Part shown: positions 1 through 6,316 of the stretch, piece by piece
How the letters are laid out: every line of letters begins with the position of its first letter
How positions within the stretch are numbered: position 1 is the stretch's first letter
From: Nitrospirota bacterium
Lineage (GTDB): Bacteria; Nitrospirota; Nitrospiria; Nitrospirales; Nitrospiraceae
Length of the DNA: 9,076 bases
NCBI GenBank assembly: GCA_016201805.1
Contig: JACQCB010000152.1
Coordinates: forward strand, 1-9,076
Direction of reading: 5' to 3'
Program-made: the position numbers and the translations under genes
The notes under the pieces: generated by a model
Told to the model about the DNA's origin: nothing
Database searches by the model: none
What the model saw: only the letters and a program-made list of their open reading frames with translations

Positions 1-147
1 AATCTCCGCAGCCGTCTCCTGGATGATCGTCGTCACAGCCTCGTCCAGCAACGCCTTGAGGTATTTCACCGGAAACACAATGTGGTAGTGGATATGCCAC
101 GCACATTGCGCTCCCTTCCTGACCGCATCGCCCCTCGGGTCCTCCAT
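1..147 (-). CDS. tnpA: IS200/IS605-type transposase (TnpA, Y1 HUH), 5' part only
   Basis: The first 49 codons read MEDPRGDAVRKGAQ followed by CAWHIHYHIVFPVKYLKALL, and the frame stays open to the left edge. The block W-H-I-H-Y-H-I-V-F-P-V-K-Y is the conserved first strand of IS200-like single-strand transposases. The HUH metal-binding motif and catalytic tyrosine would lie beyond the window, so completeness cannot be judged. The start is uncertain: ATG at 147 was chosen, but an in-frame ATG at 174, abutting a small hairpin, would add nine residues (MSFSGILGS). Neither has a clear ribosome-binding site, as is common for these poorly translated genes. The gene lies downstream of bluB on the same strand, and transposition is its expected role. 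Family membership is fairly sure from the motif; the exact subgroup is not. Confidence 0.8.
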   Translation of the reverse strand, partial: MEDPRGDAVRKGAQCAWHIHYHIVFPVKYLKALLDEAVTTIIQETAAEI

Positions 148-177
148 GCTTCCGAGGATACCAGAGAAGCTCATCCA

Positions 178-191
178 CGTAGCAAGCTACG
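178..191. repeat. Small perfect hairpin upstream of the transposase
   Basis: CGTAGCAAGCTACG is a perfect 14-base palindrome with arms CGTAGC and GCTACG and a two-base centre. It lies 30 bases upstream of the chosen transposase start and directly in front of the alternative ATG at 174. IS200/IS605 elements carry a subterminal hairpin of this kind near their left end, which the transposase recognises as single-stranded DNA. The element boundary would then lie roughly between 192 and 235. That boundary is inferred and cannot be fixed without the other end. Confidence 0.5.
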
Positions 192-235
192 GGGAATCAC
201 AAGTTCAATAGTGCAATGATCCAATGCCATCTGCC

Positions 236-256
236 GTTCAGGGTTCAGCGTTCATC
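236..256. repeat. Three-copy 7-bp tandem array at the 3' end of bluB
   Basis: GTTCA recurs at 236, 243 and 250, an exact 7-base period (GTTCAGG, GTTCAGC, GTTCATC on the plus strand). Read on the minus strand it gives TGA at each step, so it contributes the tandem TGA TGA that ends bluB. The 7-base period matches the TGACGNG-type palindromes elsewhere in the window, but the unit differs by a base and there is no inverted arm. Membership in the same family is a guess. Confidence 0.45.
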
Positions 257-941
257 ATTTGTTCCGTCCCCACCGTTCCCGATACACGAGCTGCTCAAGG
301 GGTAGTCTGGCCCGCCACCCTGCCCGTTCCAAATCCGGATGAGGGGAAAACTCGGAGACATAGCCCAGACAGAGGTAGGCCACGACTTTGACCGGCCTGG
401 GAATCCCCAAGACCCGCTTCAGCGCCTCATGGTCCAAAATGCTGACCCAACCGACGCCGACCCCCTCGGCCCGAGCGGCCAGCCATAAATTCTGGATCGC
501 GCAACACGTGCTGTAGAGATCGGTATCCCGCACCGTTGAACGGCCCAGGACATGTCGCCCGCCCCGTTGTCGATTGCAGGTCACGCAGAGCGAGATTGGC
601 GCCTCTTCGATCCCCTCCAACTTCAGCCTCCGATAGAGCGTGGCTTTCTCGCCCTTGTACTTGGCGGCAGCCTTGCCGTTTGCTTTATGAAAAAGGGCTT
701 TGACGGCCCGCTTGGTGGACGGCTCGCGAACCACGATGAAGTTCCACGGCTGCATGAACCCCACCGACCCGGCATGGTGCGCCGCGCGGAGAATCTTTTC
801 AAGGACTTCGTCCGGGATCGGATCGGACACAAAATGTTCCCTCACGTCGCGGCGCTCGAAAATCGCCCGATAGACGGCCGCCCGCTCCTTGTCGGAAAAC
901 TTTCCGTTGCTGCGGACACGCGTTGGCTTTGGCACGGCCAT
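255..941 (-). CDS. bluB: 5,6-dimethylbenzimidazole synthase BluB
   Basis: BluB breaks down FMNH2 with O2 in the cytoplasm to make 5,6-dimethylbenzimidazole, the lower ligand of cobalamin. The 228-residue product has the nitroreductase-like BluB fold with its diagnostic blocks: RRDVREHF at about 31-38, SVGFMQPWNFIVV at 59-71, APISLCVTCNR at 114-124, and DLYSTCCAIQNLWLAARAEG at 141-160 running on into VGVGWVSI. Asp32 and Ser167 correspond to residues known to matter for catalysis in the Sinorhizobium enzyme. The ATG at 941 was chosen because it sits in a TGATG overlap with the stop of the upstream gene and gives the usual family length. A longer frame to 1109 would only read through that gene. 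An AGGG lies about 11 bases upstream. It is the last gene of the btuB-led operon, and it implies oxygen is available when the lower ligand is made. Confidence 0.95.
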   Translation of the reverse strand: MAVPKPTRVRSNGKFSDKERAAVYRAIFERRDVREHFVSDPIPDEVLEKILRAAHHAGSVGFMQPWNFIVVREPSTKRAVKALFHKANGKAAAKYKGEKATLYRRLKLEGIEEAPISLCVTCNRQRGGRHVLGRSTVRDTDLYSTCCAIQNLWLAARAEGVGVGWVSILDHEALKRVLGIPRPVKVVAYLCLGYVSEFSPHPDLERAGWRARLPLEQLVYRERWGRNK

Positions 942-1129
942 CAAGTAACCATCCCTTCGACGAACGTCCCATCCGCCACGGCCCCCAAACAAAGCGGGCA
1001 GAGACAGTTGGCATACTTTTGTTTGATCCAGGCAAGTTGGGCCGGCTCCAGTTTCACAGTCCCACACCAACAGCCGCCGGCCTGTTGGCAGACAAAGGTC
1101 TCGTGACAATGGCCACAGACTTTCTCCAT
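941..1129 (-). CDS. Cysteine-rich CWC family small protein
   Basis: A 62-residue protein with eight cysteines in the pattern C5-x2-C8-x5-C14-x5-C20-W-C22-x19-C42-L-C44-x2-C47. This matches the Cys-rich CWC family, named for its Cys-Trp-Cys core and its C-terminal CLCPxCL. The pattern looks suited to binding metal, probably zinc or iron, but the function is not established for the family, and I assign none. The start codon ATG at 1129 follows the cobO stop by four bases, with AAGGGAG within the cobO 3' end. Its stop overlaps the bluB start by one base (TGATG), so translation is probably coupled on both sides. That packing inside a B12 operon suggests a role linked to cobalt, corrinoids or flavin, but this is inference from position only. 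Confidence 0.85.
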   Translation of the reverse strand: MEKVCGHCHETFVCQQAGGCWCGTVKLEPAQLAWIKQKYANCLCPLCLGAVADGTFVEGMVT

Positions 1130-1133
1130 GGGA

Positions 1134-1733
1134 CTAAAACTCGACTCCCTTCTGCGCCTTGACGCCGCTCCGGAACGGATGCTTCAGCTGCTTCATCTCA
1201 GTGGCAAGGTCCGCAGCCTCCATCAACTCGGGCGAGGCCCTTCGCCCAGTGATCACCACATGTTGCATGGGCGGACGGTCGCGAAGGACCGGCAACACAT
1301 CGACAAGATCGACATAGCCGTGGTGCAGCGCAATATTGAACTCATCCAGAATCACCATCGCATAGGAGGGATCGCGCAGGAACTCGGCTGCCGCCTCCCA
1401 GGCTTTCCGCGCAAACTCGGTGTCACGCGCGCGATCCTGCGTTTCCCAGGTATAGCCCTCCCCCATGCGAAGAAACCGCACCTGGCCGCCGAAACTCTTC
1501 AGCACCCGCTCCTCCGCCGTATCCACCGCGCCCTTGATAAACTGGACGATCGCCACCTTCATCCCGTGTCCGACGCAACGCATAGCCATGCCCAACGCCG
1601 CCGTGGTCTTGCCCTTGCCGGCCCCGGTGAAGACAATGACCAAGCCTCTTTCATCCTGCGCGGAGGCGATCCGCCGGTCCACCGAAGCCTTCAACCGCTC
1701 CATGCGGGCTTTGTGTTCTGTTGAATCGGTCAT
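1134..1733 (-). CDS. cobO: Corrinoid adenosyltransferase (CobO/CobA/BtuR type)
   Basis: This enzyme transfers the adenosyl group of ATP to reduced Co(I) corrinoid in the cytoplasm, forming the upper ligand of adenosylcobalamin. The 199-residue length is typical of the CobA/CobO/BtuR family. Visible motifs are the P-loop GAGKGKTT at 37-44, VQFIKG at 63-68, GEGYTW at 91-96, the Walker-B-like VILDEFN at 127-133, VITGR at 160-164, and the C-terminal HPFRSGVKAQKGVEF. The start ATG at 1733 overlaps the cbiA stop as ATGA, with AGGAG about nine bases upstream, so it is translationally coupled to cbiA. No key residue is missing. The PduO and EutT types of adenosyltransferase are unrelated in sequence and are excluded. 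Confidence 0.95.
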   Translation of the reverse strand: MTDSTEHKARMERLKASVDRRIASAQDERGLVIVFTGAGKGKTTAALGMAMRCVGHGMKVAIVQFIKGAVDTAEERVLKSFGGQVRFLRMGEGYTWETQDRARDTEFARKAWEAAAEFLRDPSYAMVILDEFNIALHHGYVDLVDVLPVLRDRPPMQHVVITGRRASPELMEAADLATEMKQLKHPFRSGVKAQKGVEF

Positions 1734-3163
1734 TTCGCCTCACTCCTGCCGGCCAGTCTTCGTTCACGAAAACCCCGTGCGGAAGCCACCAACGTACCGG
1801 CCAGGCTGGGCTGACTCCGGAAATGCAGATGGGCATAGAGCGCGACGCAATGGCCCGTCATCAAGCCATCCGGCGGACGGACGGCGCCGCACGCATCCGT
1901 GACCGAGCAGGCATACTCAAGCGGCCCTTTTGGCACCAGTTCGGAATAATGAAACTCATGGCCTCGGACTTTGACACCGGGCGATCCAAGCGCGCAGGAC
2001 TTGGCAATCTCCACTTCCCGATACCCCAGAGTCAAGCCTGGCTTGCGCATCACGGCTTCGGCCGGAAAAAGTCCCACCATATCATGGGCTCGTCCGTCGA
2101 AGTCTCGAACGGCCTGGGTCAAGTACATCAGGCCGCCGCATTCGGCATAGATTGTCCCGCCCTTTTCGGCAAACTGCCGGATCGCGATCCGCATCGCCTC
2201 ATTGTTGGCCAGCCTCTCGCCATGCAACTCCGGATAGCCGCCTCCCAGATAGAGCGCATCGACATCAGGCAAGGCTGCGTCCTTTAGCGGTGAGAATCGA
2301 ATCAACTCCGCCCCCTCTGTCTCCAACAATTCAAGATTGTCGGGGTAGTAAAAACAGAAGGCCGCATCGTAGGCGATGCCGATCCTGACTACCTCGTGAG
2401 GGGTAAAGCGTGAGGCGTGAGGCGTCGTTGCATTCCCTCCCCTCATCCCTAACACCTCACCTCTTACGTCTTCGGAGGCCGAGCAAGCCAATGCTTCCAC
2501 CTTGTCTAAGTCCACGGTCTCGGTTGCCGCCCGCCCGAGCTTCTCATAGAACTCCGTCGAACCTTGTTCGATGGCCGTCACCAGTCCCAGATGACGATCG
2601 CCGATCGTCAGGGTCGAATCGGGTTTGAAGTAGCCGACGACGGTTAGGCCGGTTTCCGCCTCCACCGCTTCCTTCAAGAGCCGGTAATGGCCCTCGCTGC
2701 GGACGCGATTGAAGAGGACGCCGGCGACTCGAAGCTGCGGATCGAACCGAGCGTAGCCAGACACCATCGCCGCAGCAGACCTGGCCATGCCGCTGCCGTC
2801 GATGACGAGCAGCACAGGAGCGTCAAGCTGCTTGGCCAGCTCGGCCGTGCTGCCGACCTCACTCATCGGCGAGCTGCCGTCGAAAAGCCCCATCATGCCT
2901 TCGATGATCGAGAAGTCCGCATCGGCTGAGGCGCGAAGAAAAATCTCCCGGTTCACGGCAGGCCCCAACATCCAGCCATCCAGATTCCGGGATGGCCGGC
3001 CGGTTGCCATCGTATGGTGGCCAGGGTCGATATAATCCGGCCCGGCCTTGAAGGGCTGGACCACTCGGCCCCGCTGGCGCAAAGCCGCCAGCAGGGCCAA
3101 TGTCACCGTAGTCTTGCCGACGTTGCTTCCCGTTCCGGCGATAACGAGTCGTGGGATGTCCAT
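1730..3163 (-). CDS. cbiA: Cobyrinic acid a,c-diamide synthase (CbiA/CobB)
   Basis: This enzyme amidates the a and c carboxylates of cobyrinic acid (or hydrogenobyrinic acid) using ATP and glutamine. The 477-residue product has two domains. The N-terminal dethiobiotin-synthetase-like ATPase carries the P-loop GTGSNVGKTT at 10-19, FKAGPDYIDPGHH at 38-50 and SRNLDGWML at 58-66. The C-terminal type 1 glutamine amidotransferase carries LGGGYPELH at 306-314, the nucleophile Cys342 in YAECGG, GHEFHYSE at 401-408 and the YAHLHF block at 443-448. The linker at about 231-256 is encoded by an inverted 7-bp-repeat element read in frame (see 2395-2468) and adds about 26 residues. Without it the length would be close to that of the family. 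The start ATG at 3163 has AAGGAGG close upstream, nine bases after the btuB stop. Whether the route is aerobic (CobB) or anaerobic (CbiA) cannot be told from this gene alone. Confidence 0.93.
   Translation of the reverse strand: MDIPRLVIAGTGSNVGKTTVTLALLAALRQRGRVVQPFKAGPDYIDPGHHTMATGRPSRNLDGWMLGPAVNREIFLRASADADFSIIEGMMGLFDGSSPMSEVGSTAELAKQLDAPVLLVIDGSGMARSAAAMVSGYARFDPQLRVAGVLFNRVRSEGHYRLLKEAVEAETGLTVVGYFKPDSTLTIGDRHLGLVTAIEQGSTEFYEKLGRAATETVDLDKVEALACSASEDVRGEVLGMRGGNATTPHASRFTPHEVVRIGIAYDAAFCFYYPDNLELLETEGAELIRFSPLKDAALPDVDALYLGGGYPELHGERLANNEAMRIAIRQFAEKGGTIYAECGGLMYLTQAVRDFDGRAHDMVGLFPAEAVMRKPGLTLGYREVEIAKSCALGSPGVKVRGHEFHYSELVPKGPLEYACSVTDACGAVRPPDGLMTGHCVALYAHLHFRSQPSLAGTLVASARGFRERRLAGRSEAK
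2395..2468. repeat. Inverted 7-bp-unit repeat element inside cbiA
   Basis: The left arm at 2395-2424 consists of units such as CGTGAGG, GGTAAAG and CGTGAGG. The right arm at 2439-2468 is its imperfect reverse complement, with 21 of 30 positions matching, around a 14-base centre. The 7-base period and the arm-loop-arm plan match the elements at 5221-5322, 5483-5580 and 8667-8770, though here the unit is TGAGGCG rather than TGACGNG. It lies in the coding strand of cbiA without a stop or frame change and encodes a stretch including TTPHASRFTPHE, between the ATPase and amidotransferase domains. An inserted element is the simplest reading; origin by local slippage is also possible. Confidence 0.7.
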
Positions 3164-3172
3164 CCGCCTCCT

Positions 3173-5122
3173 TCACCACGACAAATCGCGATTGACGCGG
3201 ATTCCAAAGTAGATCGAACGCACCGGCGTGCCGGCGTTGAGAATCTCCTCATAGTGCTGGTTGAACAGGTTGTCCACGCGGACATAGGCTTGCACCTTCT
3301 GGCTGACGTCATAGTTGGTCGTCAAGTTCCACACACCAAACCCGGTGATGTTCTGCCGGTCCCTGGTCGTGTTGAAGCGCGAGCCAACGAAGCGGCCTGC
3401 CAGGATGAAACGAAGCGGCTCGGTGGGCTGATACCCCATCTGAAGACTCCACTGGTCCACGGGCCAGCGCGTAAGGCGTGTGCCATTGCTCAAGTCCCGC
3501 GTCATCGTGTTCGTGTACTGACCTTGAATGTCGAGGCTTTTCAAGAGAAACCGGTTGGCCGTATACGTATAGGCGGCGGCGAACTCCCAACCCTTGGCGG
3601 AGGCGCTGCCGATATTGATCGGACATTGGTTAAACGTGCTGAACGGCGCACAGACCACGGGATCAAGCGTCGTGATGATCAAATCGCGATACCGGTTCCA
3701 GAAATAGCCGCCGCTCAATTTGAGGCTTTTGCTGAAGAGCCACTGATCCACCCCGATATCAAAACTTTGACTCTTCTCCTGGCGGAGATTGGGGTTTCCG
3801 AAGTTGGGGAAAAATAAATCATTGATCGACGGCGCCCGGAAACCGGTCGCATAACTCGTCCGGAACTTCGTGTCCGTCTCCTTGTGGAGATACCCACCGG
3901 TCAGCCTGTAAGTGGTGGCATCTCCGAACACATTATAGCTATCCTGCCGGATGCCCGCTGTGCCGAAGACGCGATCCCAGAGATTCACCTGGGCCTGCGC
4001 AAACCCGGCGTTCGACGAGATAATCTTGTCGGCAAGGCCCGTGTCATTCTCTCCCTGCTGTTCCCGGAATTGGTACCCAAAGGTCAGCAAGAGAGGATCC
4101 CCCACCTGGACATTGTGCTGCCATTCAATCCTGTTGGCAAGCACTCGGGTCTCGTTGGGAGAACCGGACGGGACGCTGGTCACACCGGTCGTAACGTCGC
4201 GCTGGAGGTTGCCTGGAAGAAACAGCGAACCCTCCTGTGATCGAGAGAGCGTGAGCTTCTGGTTCCACCAGTTCGTGATCGGCTGCTCGTAGTTGCCGCT
4301 GAAAATGAACTGCCGGCTTTTGCTCTTGGATGCGAACACGTCCTTCGGCGGGTTGCTAATGTTATCCAGCCCCGTCGAACCGTTCATCCAGCGAAAGTCA
4401 AACTCCAAGCGTCCGTCCTTCGGCAACGCCACGCCCAAGCGTGAGGACGCGGTCCAGTTTCTGAACGAGTCACGCTCTGTAGCACCACGCCGGTAATTCA
4501 CCGTGGAGAAGCCTGCAAAGTCCCACCGTGACAGCGCCATCGCAAAATCCACTGGCCCCTTCTTGCCTGTCACCTGCCCACCCTCTCGGATGGAGTTGAA
4601 GGAGCCGTATTCAAAGAAGGCGTTCGAGGTCGGCTTATCGGTTCCCCTCTTGGTCGTGATGTTGATCACTCCGCCCATCGCGTCCGACCCCCACAACATG
4701 CTCTGTGCCCCGCGAAGGATTTCGATCCGTTCGATATTGTCCGTCGTGACATTGGCGAAGTTGTAATAACCGAGCGTTCCGCTGTTGACGATCGCCCCGT
4801 CGATGAGCACCAGCGTCTGCGATCGGGTACCGCCCCGCACCTGGACGGTCGCCTCTGTTCCAGGCCCGCCGTTGGAAAATACGGCCACGCCCTGCGATAA
4901 ACGAAGGGCGTCTATGACGGTCTTGAACTTCTGCCGCTGCATCTCCTCGCCGGTGATGACCTCCACCGCGCTGGCCAGATGACTCACCGGCACCGGCGTC
5001 TTGGTCGCGCTGGTCACCACTTCGTCCGTCTGCACGACGGGCACCTCTTCTTCCGCATGGCTCACATGAGTCCCAACCACAACCGCAAACAACAGACATA
5101 GCCCAATGGCAAACTGACGCAT
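3173..5122 (-). CDS. btuB: TonB-dependent cobalamin/corrinoid outer-membrane receptor (BtuB)
   Basis: This is an outer-membrane beta-barrel that imports corrinoids with energy from TonB. The 649-residue precursor begins with a signal peptide, MRQFAIGLCLLFAVVVGTHV, cut after about SHA (residue 23). A TonB-box-like DEVVTSATKTP follows at 33-43, then the plug with QVRGGTRSQTLVLIDGAIVN at 94-113 and LRGAQSMLWGSDAMGGVINI at 136-155. The barrel carries GFRAPSINDLFFPNFGNPNL at 427-446 and VDNLFNQHYEEI at 616-627, and it ends in Trp as barrel proteins do. Cys491 and Cys500 in a late loop could form a disulfide. ATG at 5122 was preferred to an in-frame GTG at 5128 because GGGAAG (5133-5128) stands five bases upstream of the ATG. 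Cobalamin as substrate is inferred from the riboswitch directly upstream and the cbiA, cobO and bluB genes downstream. Confidence 0.93.
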   Translation of the reverse strand: MRQFAIGLCLLFAVVVGTHVSHAEEEVPVVQTDEVVTSATKTPVPVSHLASAVEVITGEEMQRQKFKTVIDALRLSQGVAVFSNGGPGTEATVQVRGGTRSQTLVLIDGAIVNSGTLGYYNFANVTTDNIERIEILRGAQSMLWGSDAMGGVINITTKRGTDKPTSNAFFEYGSFNSIREGGQVTGKKGPVDFAMALSRWDFAGFSTVNYRRGATERDSFRNWTASSRLGVALPKDGRLEFDFRWMNGSTGLDNISNPPKDVFASKSKSRQFIFSGNYEQPITNWWNQKLTLSRSQEGSLFLPGNLQRDVTTGVTSVPSGSPNETRVLANRIEWQHNVQVGDPLLLTFGYQFREQQGENDTGLADKIISSNAGFAQAQVNLWDRVFGTAGIRQDSYNVFGDATTYRLTGGYLHKETDTKFRTSYATGFRAPSINDLFFPNFGNPNLRQEKSQSFDIGVDQWLFSKSLKLSGGYFWNRYRDLIITTLDPVVCAPFSTFNQCPINIGSASAKGWEFAAAYTYTANRFLLKSLDIQGQYTNTMTRDLSNGTRLTRWPVDQWSLQMGYQPTEPLRFILAGRFVGSRFNTTRDRQNITGFGVWNLTTNYDVSQKVQAYVRVDNLFNQHYEEILNAGTPVRSIYFGIRVNRDLSW

Positions 5123-5127
5123 GGCCA

Positions 5128-5156
5128 CTTCCCTTTCGCTCGAAGGGTCGAGTGAA
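5128..5156 (-). promoter_or_regulatory. btuB ribosome-binding site and adjoining hairpin (riboswitch output)
   Basis: Between the riboswitch and btuB, positions 5156-5135 (minus strand) form TTCACTCGA-CCCT-TCGAGCGAA, a nine-base stem with one A-C mismatch and the loop CCCT. The ribosome-binding site GGGAAG at 5133-5128 follows at once. The loop CCCT, together with the next T, is also complementary to AAGGG overlapping that site (CCCTT with AAGGG), so the two pairings exclude each other. No run of U is present. This points to control of translation initiation, with the loop either pairing in the aptamer or masking the site. The exact switching structure is inferred. Confidence 0.6.
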
Positions 5157-5162
5157 CAAACT

Positions 5163-5412
5163 CAACAGCCGGGTTTCCTGACTTGCGGATCGTCGTTCTC
5201 CCGCGCCTTCCCATCCTGAACCTGTGACGCGTGATGAGTGACGCGTGACCAGTCAGAAGAGCCTATCGCTCAACTCCGAACCTGTCACTCGTCACCCGTC
5301 ACCTGTCACCGTCCCTCAGACAGTGGCTTTCTGCGGAATTACTCCCCGCTTACAGTGGCGGCACCGTGATGGTCTTGCACCATCTTCCCCGTTCTGTCGG
5401 CTTCTCCCCTGA
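5163..5412 (-). ncRNA. Cobalamin riboswitch upstream of btuB
   Basis: Read on the minus strand from about 5412, the leader shows the conserved cobalamin-riboswitch order: GGGGAAGATGGTGCAAGACC, then CGGTGCCGCCACTGTAAGCG, then AAGCCACTG, GGGAAGGCGCGGG, and finally the B12 box CCGCAAGTCAGGAAACCC at about 5188-5171. AGCCG near the 5' end pairs with CGGCT at the 3' end to close the aptamer. It ends about 40 bases before the btuB start, so B12 binding probably represses btuB and the genes behind it. The loop between GCCACTG and GGGAAGGC is enlarged to roughly 100 bases by an inverted-repeat element (5221-5322). The 5' boundary is approximate, and I see no convincing promoter between this element and btuD. 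Confidence 0.95.
5221..5322. repeat. Inverted 7-bp-unit element within riboswitch 1
   Basis: On the plus strand, 5224-5242 (GTGACGCGTGATGAGTGAC) is matched at 17 of 19 positions by the reverse complement of 5284-5302. Both arms are built of 7-base units (TGACGNG, and NNCGTCA on the other side). The centre contains AGAAGAGCCTATCGCTCAAC, which can fold on GAGC/GCTC. In RNA the whole element would form one long arm extending a peripheral hairpin of the aptamer. It is nearly identical to the element at 8667-8770 but has one extra 7-base unit (CCTGTCA, about 5302-5308). Confidence 0.85.
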
Positions 5413-5482
5413 CAATCCTCCCGATAAACACTCACGCCCTGTCGCTACACACACGAGAAGTGGGCGCATCCTCCTCTTTTTT

Positions 5483-5580
5483 CGTGACGCGTGACGAGTG
5501 ATACGTGACGAGTTAAGCCATAAGATCGGCCCTCCTCGTCTCCTCTACTACCCGTCACCCACCACGCGTCACCCGTCACG
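5483..5580. repeat. Intergenic inverted 7-bp-unit element overlapping the btuD 3' end
   Basis: The arms at 5483-5513 and 5550-5580 are inverted copies matching at 25 of 31 positions. They begin CGTGACGCGTGACGAGTG and end CGCGTCACCCGTCACG, with a 36-base centre. The element fills most of the gap between btuD and the second riboswitch. Its right arm provides the last btuD codons and the TGA stop. On the minus strand the hairpin is not followed by a run of T, so I do not call it a terminator for btuFCD. On the plus strand five T follow, but no plus-strand gene is present. Confidence 0.8.
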
Positions 5581-6316
5581 ATTTTTCCGGCCAGGCAGAG
5601 TCACCCTCGGCAAGCCGGACTGAGGATGCCGATCGACCAAGACCTTGCAGTGGTACACGGCCTCCAGTACTTCCGGCGTCACGACCTCTTCAGGAGGCCC
5701 CAGACGTACGGCACGCCCCTTATCCAACAACAAGAGGCGATCACAGTATTGACTGGCCAGGTTCAAGTCGTGGGACACCAGGACCACGGTCAATCCCCGC
5801 TCTTCGTTGAGCCGGCGCAGGATCGAGCAAATATCCAATTGGTGGTGGAGATCCAGAAAGGCCGTCGGTTCGTCTAGAAGCAGGACCTTCGGCTCCTGCG
5901 TCAGCGCCCGGGCAATGACCGCCCGCTGACGCTCCCCGCCGGACACATCGGCGATGGAGCGATGAGCCAGGTGCAGCACATCGGTCTCCCGCATCGCCGC
6001 CTCCGCCACACGGACATCCTCCGGCCCTTCCCATCCAAGACCGCTCAGTCCGACAGTTCGGCGATGGTGGGGAAACCGCCCCATCAACACCATTTCGGTG
6101 ATCGAGAAAGGGAAGGTGATCGGGCTCTCCTGCGGAACCAGAGCCACAGCCCTGGCCACGGCATGCTGCGGCATGCCGGCAAGCTCGGAACCGAACAAAG
6201 CTAAGATCGTCAAGGACCCACCCGTTGGCCGACCGGCCGCTTCCGGCATGGCCGTAGGAAAACTGGAGCCCTTCCACCGAGTAGGCGGAAATCCCCGTCA
6301 TTGCCTTGGTGTTCAC
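5569..6316 (-). pseudogene. btuD: Broken cobalamin ABC transporter ATPase (BtuD), Walker A segment missing
   Basis: The gene starts well: GTG at 6316, in a GTGA overlap with the btuC stop, gives an ATPase N-terminus ending ANGWVLDDLSF at about 6197. After that the frame turns to nonsense (VRFRACRHAAA). Family-like sequence resumes at once in another frame with LFGSELAGMPQH, followed by the Q-loop region VALVPQESPITFPF, the signature VSGGERQRA, Walker B VLLLDEPTAFLD and the switch histidine VSHDLN. In intact relatives about 37 residues with the GPNGSGKST loop separate LSF from LFG. That block is absent and the two frames differ, so a deletion of 3n+2 bases near 6190-6205 fits. Without Walker A the protein could not bind ATP. 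The rest of the frame is clean, so the event is recent or is an assembly error. The last codons and stop come from the repeat at 5550-5580. Confidence 0.85.

Noticed and set aside
942..1109. Extension of bluB upstream to 1109
   Set aside because: It overlaps the Cys-rich CWC gene almost entirely. The start at 941 gives the family length and a TGATG junction.
3014..3817. Long plus-strand open frame of 267 codons opposite cbiA and btuB
   Set aside because: It crosses two well-supported minus-strand genes, has no recognisable domain or ribosome-binding site, and is the kind of antisense frame expected in GC-rich coding DNA. The other plus-strand frames (for example 552-1106, 1128-1724, 1721-2287, 7479-8384) are rejected for the same reason.
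5221..5322. CRISPR-like array
   Set aside because: The units are only 7 bases, without spacers, and arranged as inverted arms. There are no cas genes.
5413..5482. Promoter for the btuB riboswitch transcript
   Set aside because: Only weak partial matches such as GCGACA and TTTATC are present with wrong spacing. A separate btuB promoter may exist, but I cannot support one from the sequence.
5550..5590. Intrinsic terminator at the end of btuFCD
   Set aside because: The palindrome is followed by T only on the plus strand. On the minus strand, the direction of the operon, A-rich sequence follows.
5741..6316. A separate 191-codon protein starting at the btuD GTG
   Set aside because: Only its first 38 or so residues resemble an ATPase. 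The remainder is an out-of-frame reading of the conserved btuD sequence.
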